NCBI GenBank assembly: GCA_028752905.1
Contig: JAQNBH010000011.1
Location: 3,286,322-3,350,321 of the forward strand
Reading direction: 5' to 3'
DNA length: 64,000 bases
Source of the DNA: Cladorhizidae sp. MBARI D1340-BT2
Taxonomy: Eukaryota > Porifera > Demospongiae > Poecilosclerida > Cladorhizidae
Positions 54,656 through 64,000 of this stretch are shown here, in pieces. The notes below the pieces were generated by a model, which saw only the letters and a list, made by a program, of their open reading frames with translations, had not been told where the DNA came from and ran no database searches. Every line of letters starts with the position of its first letter. Positions within the stretch are counted from its first letter, which is position 1. The translations under genes were made by a program, and so were the position numbers.

Positions 54656-55368
54656 AGATTATTAAAGCAACAGACAAAGAAGAACGCGTAGATCAGCAAC
54701 TTTACCAGTCAGCAATTGGAGGTTTGCTCTACTTGTCTGTAGGTACAAGACCAGACATCACTTATTCTGTGAGTAACCTGGCAAGGTTTTGTACAAAGCC
54801 AACCAAACAACACTGGACCGCTCTGAAACGTGTTATGAGATATCTGAAAGGTACAATACATTTTGGTCTTCTCTATTGTAGGCAAGCTCGAAGGAGTGTA
54901 TCAGCTATTCAGATGCTGACTGGGCTGGGGATCTCGACAGTCGGAGATCAACATCTGGATACTTGTTTCAGATTAGTGGAGGTGCTGTTACTTGGAGAAG
55001 CAAGAAACAGTCATGTGTCGCACACTGCAGAAGCGGAGTATATGGCCCCAGCTCAAAGGCTATATGGATGAGGCAGCTTACAACTGAGTTGGGAAGTACT
55101 CCTACAAAGGCCACCACTATTTATGAAGACAACCAATCAGCTATATCGATGACCAATATCATGGTCGAGTAAAGCACATCGGAATCAAATACCATTTTAT
55201 TCGTGGCCAAGTGAGCGAAGGATCTGTAAAGCTCAAATACTGTCCTATGGAAGAAATGATAGCAGACATGCTAACAAAAGGCCTAACTCTCGAACAGTTT
55301 TTCAAACTAAGGGAAATGGCTGAAGTTATTGAATCAACTGGACGTGATGGTTATCTCTGGATCCTATG
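54640..55368 (+). pseudogene. Element D RNase H
   Basis: Reads YQSAIGGLLYLSVGTRPDIT and ALKRVMRYLKGTIHFGLLY, then in a shifted frame TWRSKKQSCVA and TTIYEDNQSAISM, and finally VKLKYCPMEEMIADMLTKGL. The gene ends with a stop at 55367-55369. Frame changes lie at about 54900 and 55170. Confidence 0.88.
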
Positions 55369-56802
55369 AAAGTTGTTCCAGTTAGATTCCCTCACGAACG
55401 TCATGGGAACGCAGCGTTTCTTGAGTTTGTTGACAACAATATTCAGCCAAATAGACGATCGGCAGACTCTGGTGCTCCTACATTCTACTTCTCACCTAAG
55501 TTCGCTACAATTCAAAGTCTAAAGCTAAATACTTCCCATTATGAAGATCGCTTGGCAAGATCAGTGGTTGGAGAGTTCAACCGAGTTCAGCGAGAGCGAG
55601 GTAGAGGTTAGTGTTGTAATGGGTCTTCTCATAATTGGTTAAAAGGTTTTCTGCCAAAAGTAGCGATTTGTCCACACCAAGAAGATCACTGTGATACTTG
55701 CTCCAAATTTAAAGCTAGTATTCATTCAAAGCAGACAACAATCAATCGATTACTACAATCTGCACAGGCTTCCTCAGAATATGTTGAGAAACTAAAAGAG
55801 GATCTTAAACAGCTTAAAGATGATCATGAAGATCATGTACTTAAAGCTCAGAAGTCTCATAGCTACTATACTGAAGTAACCAAACGCTGTTCTTAAGAGT
55901 GGGCTACAATTACCTCTCTGAAACAGAAGGTGCTGCTCAGTGACGAGGAGAAGAAAACATTATCTGGCCTAAAGAACAAGTTTACTGTCATAATTTGTGC
56001 TGACTATATACCAAATGGCCAAATTGGTTCCATACTGGGGTTTGTCTGCACAGCCCGGAAGTACTTATTATCTCCAGAAACTGAACCATGATGTGTTTGG
56101 TATCATCAACCACGGCTGTCTACGGTATACTTGTTTGATGAGTGTGCAGGCCCCCAAAATACTGACCACACAATCTCTTACCTTACAGACTACTTTTCAA
56201 AATTACCACAATTTAATGGACGTGTTCACCTCTTCCTAGACAATACTTGCGGCACCAACAAAAATTCTTACCTGATGTCCTGGGCACATGAAATAATACA
56301 ACAAGATCGTCTAAGCTTTTTTCGAATATCATTCCTCCTTGCAGGTCATACCAAATTTTCGCCAGACCTTCTATTTAGCAAGGTCGCACAGTCGTACAAT
56401 CAAAGTGACATTTTTAACATGGAAGAGTTAAAAGATGTCATGTCTCATTATGCTGAAGTAATTGTTGACGATGGCACAATTGTAGATGATTGGATAAACA
56501 CCCTTTCCAAAAAATACTCAAAGCTATATATATACCTGGGATCCGAAATTTTCACGACTTCATTTATGTCAAAAAATCCTGTCACTTCAAAGGTAGTAGC
56601 AAAAGTTCGTAAGCTATGCTATACCGGTGCCTTTGAATATTCTACTTCTCACATTTTGAAAAATGTAGCTCCGAGTGACAACGCTGCTCATAATTTGGAG
56701 AGTGAGAACTATGTTGCTCTAAAGAAAACTAGACAACTAACCGACTCGAAAATGAAGCATCTCAAACAAATGTGCAAGGCTTTTATTCCTGCCGAACGTT
56801 GA
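55366..56802 (+). pseudogene. Transposase-like gene with DUF7869-type RNase H core
   Basis: One reading frame, interrupted by TAG (55609-55611), TAA (about 55894) and frameshifts near 56025 and 56100, runs about 480 codons. A Cys/His block HQEDHCDTCSKFK and a coiled coil come first. ICADYIPNG and later HLFLDNTCGTNKN and FLLAGHTKFSPD follow. An Asp, a DN pair and GHT...D in this order resemble the RNase H-like DUF7869 family of putative transposases. The last 223 codons (56131-56802) are intact. It begins exactly where copia element D ends. The family assignment is from pattern memory. Confidence 0.6.
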
Positions 56803-57157
56803 ATTAGCTCAATAATTTTTGGTCAAACTTATTGTGTAGCGAATAGGTATATATTAGTTTCATGTGTTATAAAATCATCTTCTCTAATGTATTACTGTCA
56901 ACTGACATTATTGTCTATTTCAAAATTTCAATGAAACTGATTTCCAAATTCTACTATATAAGTCTTGAAGAGATGTGAATGAGGTTAAAGTTTTACTTGA
57001 TTACATATAAACTATACATCCAAAATGCATAAAATTTTGTAGATACATCAAGTAGATAAATGGTAGCTAATAGAACAAAAAATTGATCATGGTGATCAGA
57101 TTTTTTACTTGATTCGTTCATTATACCTGTGGGTGTTGGTCGTTATAAAAGGTGTAG

Positions 57158-58192
57158 TTACCACTGGTCCAAATCAGTGAAGTCATCTAGATCAACAGGA
57201 TTATGATGGCAGATGGAATCATCCACTTCCCTGCCTTGCCTCAAATACTTATTTGAAAATGCTAATTGAAATGTCATTCTTTTCTTGAGGGGTTGTTTTA
57301 TGCCTTTCTTCCTTCCTTGCATAGCCTTTGATAGAGTCTTCCAAATCATGGAGAAAATATCAGTCCACTTCACAAGTCCGATGGAGATCATTTGATGACC
57401 ATTGACCCATCCAGGATTCCTGTCGACAAAGAACTTGATGTGGGGATCTCTGAGAGCATCTTCATCCAAAATTGCCACATAGTTTTTCATGCTAACACTT
57501 TCTCGCTTCAAAATAAATGTGTCCTCTTCGTAGTTCTCATTGGGCAATTTCACTTTGTGGCCGTATTGATTGATAATATCTCGCAGAAAATCTGGCGTTT
57601 CGTGATCGTAACGAGGGTAAGAATATTGCAAAGAATGAGCCATGACACAGTAGCTCTTGTAACTGAAAGCCTTTCCAAGTACATAGAGTGGAGTGAGTGG
57701 GTGCATGATGAATTCCCTCAAAAAGAGATATGCAGCGAAGCTATACAGGTACGGTCCACCCCTGTAGTTACGTTGGAAGAAACTAAGCCCAATTCGTATC
57801 ACAGTGTAAGGGCTACCATTATCTTGCTTTTTTCTGTCAATGCCTACAAACATAACACCTCTCAATGACCCACCATTTCTTTCCCTACAGAGGACTACAT
57901 AGGTGTATGATAATGCTAACTTGTGGAATTGTTGAACAGTTGTGTCAGCATTCATCATAGTCATCAAGAACTTGTACAGCTCGGTTATTGAAGATCCATC
58001 GAGCAAATACGTCTCACATACATACATATACAAGCGCTTCTCGGCTTTCACCTTGCTCTGGTTTTGCTCCGCAGCCATGGCGCTGTTCCAGAGCATGTAG
58101 TATTCCTTTAAGTTGAAGCTCATTGCGCGTATCACCCGCCATATCACATACAATAACAGTAGCAGCAACAGAGAGACGTTGAGGAGATCCAT
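57158..58192 (-). CDS. Intact intron-less gene, membrane-anchored protein of unknown function (GNAT-like?)
   Basis: A clean 344-codon frame, the longest unbroken non-repeat frame in the window. It starts with a hydrophobic segment (LLNVSLLLLLLLYVIW, residues 4-19) followed by Arg, a signal anchor. The middle (residues about 100-160) alternates predicted strands and includes VVLCRERNGG, GVMFVGID and FFQRNYRGGPYLYSF. The last resembles the acetyl-CoA-binding (Q/R)-x-x-G-x-G/A turn of GNAT acetyltransferases, which is only a suggestion. The C-terminus is basic (GRKKGIKQPLKKR) then acidic, ending DLDDFTDLDQW. No transposon ends were recognised. It may be a host gene, a retrogene or transposon cargo. 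Confidence 0.6.
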   Translation of the reverse strand: MDLLNVSLLLLLLLYVIWRVIRAMSFNLKEYYMLWNSAMAAEQNQSKVKAEKRLYMYVCETYLLDGSSITELYKFLMTMMNADTTVQQFHKLALSYTYVVLCRERNGGSLRGVMFVGIDRKKQDNGSPYTVIRIGLSFFQRNYRGGPYLYSFAAYLFLREFIMHPLTPLYVLGKAFSYKSYCVMAHSLQYSYPRYDHETPDFLRDIINQYGHKVKLPNENYEEDTFILKRESVSMKNYVAILDEDALRDPHIKFFVDRNPGWVNGHQMISIGLVKWTDIFSMIWKTLSKAMQGRKKGIKQPLKKRMTFQLAFSNKYLRQGREVDDSICHHNPVDLDDFTDLDQW

Positions 58193-59000
58193 AGCAATGC
58201 GAGCGTGTGAATTTTGAAGCGTCGACCCGAAGTAACAAGCAGCCGTTGTAGTTCACGATAACCTTCTCAATATCGTCCACTTGAAATTTACCTTCTTTAT
58301 ATAACAACCGCCCTCCCGGCATTCCTCGTAAGCAAAATGCTTAGTGTCACTCGGTCCTATCCCTGAAATGTGACTCTTTCCCCTGGGAAATATAATTAGC
58401 ATACTGCTGGCGCATGGTCAGCAGACTTGCCTACAAACAGGCGGCATCACATGGCATGACTTGCAAAAAAATTAGTTCCAGCTGCTGAGTCATCACTGTC
58501 TCTGAGGATCATGCATCACTTATTTTATTTGATAATATTATATATTTACTTCCCCTCACTTATGGCTGAGGCTTGCTCCACCACAGAGAAATCTAAGAGG
58601 GTCTGTCATTTTAATCCCAGGAATTTAATTAAGGGGATTGGAATGATCCATAATTTAAAAAAATACGGTAAATGCCTGTGCTCACCTCCTTCAGCATCTC
58701 TATATAGTGGCAGTCCAATGGAGGAATGCCTTATCTTTTGGGGGGTCGGTCGGGAGTTGAACTTGTCGTTGTATTTTTAGCTTTTTATTGATTTTTATGT
58801 ATTTATTTACTTATGTATTTATTTACTTATTAATATTAATTGTTAATTAATATTAATTGTTATAATTATTATTATTAACATTAATTAGTCAACATTAATT
58901 AGTCACAAAAATACCAAAATAATAACACTCTAAATACATAAATATATTACTAAAAAGCTAACGACAAATTCAATTCCCGACTGACACGGTATTTCCCCAC
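58193..59000. other. 5' flank of the 344-codon gene and AT-rich spacer
   Basis: No supported gene. 58790-58930 is AT-rich with TATTTATTTACTTA and ATTAATTGTTA repeats. AAAATACAACGACAAGTTCA at 58755-58775 (minus) has a near match at 58955-58975 in inverse orientation (CTAACGACAAATTCAATTCC), hinting at element ends. Confidence 0.35.
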
Positions 59001-59004
59001 TGGA

Positions 59005-59900
59005 CTACAACTGAGAGACGATGAGGAGGTGAGCACGGGCATTCACCTCCCCAGTTCTTTGCCTTATCCTGAAGCAGAGCTCCTTCAGGAAAGCCATCGA
59101 CCTGTTCCCGATGACCTCCAATGACTCAATAGCCACAGGCACAAAAAGTGGCAAGGATCTAGGCTGGCATACTTGGTACTTTTTTCTCCTCAGCCATAGC
59201 AGCCACACCACTCACTGCTGCACCCCGATATGACTGGGAAAACGTATCTGGACAGGTTGCATCCGACACCAGTTGCTTGCCATTCTTCCATGGCACCATG
59301 GTTAACCCAACCCATCAGGCCTTTTCCCGTCAGAACGAAAGAGATCCGATGGTTCCATCCTGGAAGGGTCACCTGCAGATGACAATGCTCGGAAGATGTC
59401 GATGTCGTATGGTGGTATGATGGTCCTTCGATCCTCTTACAGTGAAGACCATGCGTAGCAAGGCGATCCACTGTTATGGGGGCGACACAAAGTGGAGCCC
59501 AAGCAGAGACCTACGGTAACCGTATCATCATCCATCCTCAAACCCAGGGACAACAATGCACCTGATTGAAACAGTCAAAAGCCGGGCTTGAGCCAAATGG
59601 TCAGGTGCATTGTGCAACAAAGATTCCACGGACTTTGACACCCTGCACATATCCCTGGATTTCTGGAAGCACGCCGCATGACCAGATGGTGGGGTATTGC
59701 CTTGATCCATAGACCATGCTGAAAGGGCATTATCCACAAAAGGGACAGGGAGTGAAAACAAGGGAGGTGGCAGGATGGCTTGGACCAGGTCATGAGTGGC
59801 AGCAGTTGAGCAAGAAGGCTGAGGGAGCAAGCTGTACTGCACTCCTGATTTCAAGACCCCCTACACCAACAGGGAGAGTGGCCTGCAACCAAGAACGGAC
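59005..59900 (-). pseudogene. Second endonuclease-type non-LTR retroelement fragment
   Basis: Read on minus: PDHLAQARLLTVS (59850-59570), then DRLATHGLHCKRIEG with HH (59470 on), then a block that without its frameshifts would give the RPDG...D motif, then LFVPVAIESLEVIGNRSMAF and LKELCFRIRQRTGEV. These follow the same order as 30595-31690 on plus but with different sequence, so this is another member of the same superfamily. At least three frameshifts are present. Confidence 0.65.
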
Positions 59901-60139
59901 ATCCTCAGAGTGATACCACTCACAATTGACTTGAGACTCTCTATCAGGGCAGGAGAGAGAAAACATGGAAGAATTTAATTGTTTGTTAATTATTATTATT
60001 TTTGTATTTTTGTACTAAAAACTTGTAATTATCAAGAATGTCGTTATATTGTTTAATAAAAAAACTAAATCTTTTACTACTAGAAGGTACTCTGTGTCAG
60101 TCAGGTTTTAGTATTTCCAGTCGAGGTTGAACAGATGTG

Positions 60140-61960
60140 ATGTGATGACTCATGTATATGGCAAGTGTCACAAAGGGTTGACATCAGATGTTTCACTTCC
60201 AGGCCTATAGCTTCTTTCTTCAAATCACAAGTAGCTCAAAGTGTTATTGAGGCTGAAACACGAAGGTCAATGTTGTTACATAGCATAACTTAGCCTGTTA
60301 CCATGCTACTAAGCTCTTTGGCTCAGACATTTCCTGACTCTGAGATGGTTAGCTTGTGGGAGAACCAAATGCTCAGCCATAGTTAAAGAAAAGAAACTTT
60401 AGCACCTCATCATGGAATGGTTCTGAAGAATATCTCGATCATGATGGACGAGTCAAATGTTAAAGAAAACATGTCCTGCATTACTCTGTTAGATCCTTTG
60501 GCCCAGAAATTTTCAATGTGAAAAAAGGTTCTTAAACAGTCTGTGGTTAAATAGGCACAGCAGCTAACCTTTTTAGTGTTTCCAAGGAGTGCATTGAGAA
60601 ATGCAATGTGGACTTCAGTAAAGCCATAGCCTATAGACACAGCCAATGTTATGAAGGAGTCAAAGGTCTGGTATTCAGAAGGCTATAAAGATGAGGAATC
60701 CTTCTCTTTATGCATTGGGTGCATATGTGTCCTTGCTGATCTTTGCAAATCAAGGTTGGAATGACTACTCTTTTCCATTATATGTAAATCAGCTCTTTAT
60801 CAACATTTATTACTGTGTACACATATAAACGAAGTCAAGAGTTTGTTGATGTTTGGCATTCCTTCTATGAAAGTGAACTTGAAGTGAAACTGAAGCACTG
60901 CCCAACATGTTGGTTGAGTCTTCTTCTTTGTGTATGCAGATACCTAGATCTACTTGATGGTCTCATATCACACTTTCTTTGTTCTATTGACAATCTGCCA
61001 AGGGTAGTAAGCATTTTTGGACAGACTTCAGAATCCTCTAACCAAGCCTATTCTTCTCTTTCTTAAATATGTTCTTCGATTGTCGCTTTAATGGGTCTTT
61101 TCAAAAGTCCAATGAAAACATGAGTGAGTTGTATACCGAGATAGCTTGTGAAGATTTATGAAGACCAAGTTCTTACTAAAGAGAGTTCTTGAAGCTGGTG
61201 ATGATATTCACTTGACCTATTTAGATGAGGAAGGAATTCCCAGACCTGATGAACTCTTGAGCCATAGAATGATATTTGGCTTTATATCCAAGAACTGGAT
61301 GAAGAAATGGACATTAAACCTTTTTTCAGCTGTAAGGCAGTTTTAGCTACTTGGCCACACTTAAAAATGTTCAAATGTTTCCTTTTGGAGATCCCATTCT
61401 CAAAGACATGGGAGTTGTTAGCCTGATAAGACAAAATCTTACTCTGTTGCCTCAGCAAAAAGACTTGCAAAACAGTTTCCTCAATGTGAATTGGCTTCAT
61501 CAAGTTACCTTGAGCTCATTTCTGAAGAATTCACGGATTCTTGGCTTTCACCAGCAACTCTTCCTACTCCTAGGTCTTGCAATGGAACAGAGAAATCTTA
61601 CCTTGGGCCATTCTGGTGGAACTTGGCAAAATCAAAACAATCTTGGGGCTGTTAAGGTTTCCAAACCTTTCTAAGCTGATGGTTGGACTTATTCCCAGCC
61701 CCAATGCAGACTGAATGTGGATTCTCATTTCTTAGAAGAAAATTCCACACTGACCAAAGGTCCAATTTAGATCAGGTGGGTCTTCTCTCTCTAAAGTTTA
61801 TTGCTGTTACGATACCAAGTTTAACCAAGACCTATTGAACAGATGCAAAAATTCTACACTTACAACATTAGGAAAGCACTACAATTTTTCATCCTCTGAT
61901 ACTATTCCTTTGTCTAACAAGCGAATTAAAAGGGGTGTGGTCAAAACAGTGTGTTTAGTG
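60140..61960 (+). pseudogene. hAT transposase (ZMYM6/ZBED-like), heavily decayed
   Basis: Blocks recognisable in shifting frames: IMMDESNVKEN (near 60440, the first catalytic Asp region), LKHCPTCWLSLLLCVCRYLD (60880-60960), DELLSHRMIFGF, FPFGDPILKDMGV, then near 61640-61770 FPNLSK-like and FSFLRRKFHTDQRSNLDQ, the C-terminal dimerisation region. Order and spacing fit a full-length hAT transposase of the zinc-finger MYM/ZBED type. Stops and indels occur throughout. Terminal repeats were not identified. Confidence 0.75.
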
Positions 61961-62940
61961 GTATGGGTTCCTTGGGTGTCCCTGAAATTGATTTAAAAAA
62001 GTTGGTACTTATATTGTTGTACACGTGTGAGCAGCTCTTCAGGGGGAAAACCAACAATCGCTAATCCACAGTCTAAACAATTCCAATTCCAGTGCCTTTA
62101 CAATGTTACCCGGTTATATGGTTGCATTTATGTAAGTTGTATCTGTGCTGCCACTCTCTGTGCCAAGGGTGCAGTCGACACCACTGGGATTGACACACAC
62201 AGTTGGACAAGATTTCGCACATCTTTCAAAACTGCTTCCCATAATATATGCCATTCTTTGGCTCCATTGGCCCAAGACTTTGCACAACTTGTGTCTCAAA
62301 GTGGAGAGTGGATATGCACTTTGTATTAAATTTAAGGCTATACGTGTCTGTGTTAGTATGTGTGTATTGTGTCTCTACATCTTCCTGAACCCTCACTATG
62401 CTTGATGAATTCTGGAGCAGTCTAAACAGATACCTTATGATCATGTAATTATTATGAAGTTCACAAGCTCTTAGAAGATATTTTTAAGAGGTTATCAGTC
62501 GACCTGGCACAAAAATCATCATCCTTAAGGTTTTCATTGGTAGTCAATAATATACCAGACATTCACAATTTTATCACCAGTCATGTATTTGAGTCCGGAC
62601 TGAATTATGGCTAAAATTCAAGCCTCCTTGTTTGGCATCTGTCAAATTACACACAAGAGAGAAACGGAGTCTGAAGATGTCCAGAATAATCTGGACACAA
62701 ACCTGAATAATCTGAACATATGCATGACATGTCATGATCCACCACATAATTATGATGTCAACATTGAACCCCCAAATTTTTGGTGATGTCTCTTCCCCTG
62801 AAATAGTGAGTCATTAAACCATCATATGTATTGTCAGACTCTGTTGTCACTCTAGAGAAGTGAAAATGTCGAATTTGGAATGTCATCAAATTTTCCCTTG
62901 GGGTAACCTGAGCATGGAATGATTATTTCCAGTAATTCTA
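61961..62940. other. Stretch without recognisable genes
   Basis: Frames up to 100 codons exist (62027-62329) without domain support or splice structure. Confidence 0.35.
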
Positions 62941-62941
62941 A

Positions 62942-63122
62942 ACCTGTCTCCCCCACCTGTCAGCAATTTTTAGCTGTCTTCCCCTCCTGTCAGCAATTCT
63001 AAGCTGTCTTCCCCACCTGTCAGCAATTCTAAGCCATCTTCCCCTCCTGTCAGCAATTCTAAGCTGTCTTCCCCTACTGTCAGCAATTCTAAGCCATCTT
63101 CCCCTCCTGTCAGCAATTCTTG
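62942..63122. repeat. 30-bp minisatellite (CTGTCAGCAATTCTAAGC)
   Basis: Six copies of TCTTCCCC(T/A)CCTGTCAGCA plus ATTCTAAGC(T/C), with little variation. Confidence 0.9.
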
Positions 63123-63631
63123 GATGCATCCTGTACCCACTGTATCAAAAGAGCACTCTGCACACCTGGTCCAAATAGAAGAGGGCCTGGGGGAGATCGC
63201 ATGAAATGAAAGGAAGTTGGGTTTATCTGGAATGCCTTTTTAAAATGACCGACAACATGAGCCTGGTTTCCCCCTAACCACGGTTAGAATACCTCAGTGA
63301 AGGCAAGTATCAAACTGAGGGGATTGCTGTACTTCTAATAGTTCAGTTAGGGACTTCCATCTAAACAATATAAACAATAGCCCTGAACTTTAACCTACAA
63401 TAAAGTAACTTCTCTATCAACAGTGCAGGCTTTGTGTGCAGACTAGCACACAAGAGAAGGTTCAGAGGTCACTGTGCTAAGAGAAAGGGCACCTAAATGG
63501 AATTTATGATACGTAAACTTGACATTAAACACTAGCGCAGACTTACCTCTCCAGAGCAGCGTTTTCAACAAACTTTTTCCTCCACCTTGTGCGCGAGCTC
63601 TCATTACGTAATGCGTACAACAACGGAGCCA
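63123..63631. other. Stretch without recognisable genes
   Basis: No supported feature. Confidence 0.35.
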
Positions 63632-64000
63632 ACTGGACTTAGGAACTGCTTTATTGAACAGGTATTACGGTGTGTGATTGAGTAGCACAGCTCAGGAGGA
63701 AAGGGTTTATAACAGGACTTTGGTATGTCGGTTTAGTCTTAAATTGCAGGAGCTTCACTATCATACCAACATCTCATTGATAATTTTTTAAAGCTAAATC
63801 TTGTTTTCGCAAATCAGTCACATAATATGATGTAAGTGTATAGTATAATTCCCTTCTATAAATAGCTTATGATGTAAGTGAATTCCCTTCTACAAATAGC
63901 TTACATGGGACAGCATTTCTACACACCACAAGTTTCCTTTCTACAAAGGTTTGTGTGCACTGCTGGCTTCAGAAACTCTACCTCAGCCAACAACAACAAC
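63632..64000. repeat. Dispersed repeat, second copy (of 22867-23520), cut by window end
   Basis: Shares ACTGGACTTAGGAACTGC, GAACAGGTATTACG, GGTATGTCGGTTTAGTC and TTCTATAAATAGCT with the first copy in the same orientation. It continues past the window. Confidence 0.75.

Larger units (their letters stand above)
50261..55368 (+). mobile_element. Element D: Ty1/copia retrotransposon
   Basis: The element has a 5' LTR, a half-tRNA-type primer site, and gag, protease, integrase, RT and RNase H in the copia order. The foldback MITE interrupts it at 51.9-52.65 kb. No 3' LTR was found: at 55366 the sequence passes into an unrelated transposase gene. Several frameshifts and stops are present. Confidence 0.87.

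Noticed and set aside
58014..58322. 102-codon minus frame overlapping the 5' end of the 344-codon gene
   Set aside because: It overlaps the signal-anchor region in another frame and has no domain.

Overview
This window is eukaryotic, almost certainly from an invertebrate animal. It has GT-AG introns, a split selenoprotein gene with a UGA selenocysteine codon and a matching SECIS hairpin, and remains of many transposon superfamilies: Ty3/gypsy including the Gmr1-like branch, Ty1/copia, a non-LTR type carrying a restriction-like endonuclease, piggyBac, hAT, PIF/Harbinger and pogo. There are no bacterial operons, rRNA or tRNA genes. The repeat content and the dense minisatellites suggest a sponge or another marine invertebrate, but the species is an inference.

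Layout. 1-11.9 kb: minisatellites, a decayed Harbinger element (2308-3933) with a palindromic MITE (3937-4753) inserted at its right TAA, and an internally deleted hAT element (8320-9212) with a perfect 8-bp target duplication. 12.0-14.2 kb: three exons that look like the end of a PH-domain protein, whose last intron is filled by a 39-bp minisatellite. 14.5-22.5 kb: six long tandem arrays, a pogo-like MITE, and minus-strand coding remnants (a possible transposase fragment and coiled-coil pieces). 23.8-32.95 kb: the best host gene, a GPX4-type selenoprotein glutathione peroxidase in four visible exons. The first exon is not found, the active-site UGA is at 24139-24141, and a form-2 SECIS lies at about 32885-32957. 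Its last intron is 7.4 kb and full of repeats and transposon debris.

33.4-55.4 kb: a nested stack of retrotransposons. Element A (Gmr1-like, minus) is split by a piggyBac element (about 37.3-39.97 kb) and by element B (gypsy with the usual domain order, minus, 40728-50150). B is itself split by element C (Gmr1-like, plus, 44110-49237). A copia element (D, plus, from 50261) adjoins the 5' end of A and holds a second copy of the palindromic MITE inside a 1,090-bp perfect-looking inverted repeat. 55.4-62 kb: a broken transposase with a DUF7869-like RNase H core, one intact intron-less 344-codon gene of unknown function (57158-58192, minus), a second endonuclease-type retroelement fragment, and a decayed hAT transposase. 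62-64 kb: mostly featureless, with a 30-bp array and a second copy of a dispersed repeat also seen at 22.9 kb.

Only the glutathione peroxidase, the PH exons and the 344-codon frame are plausible host genes. Nearly everything else is mobile-element or satellite DNA, most of it broken.
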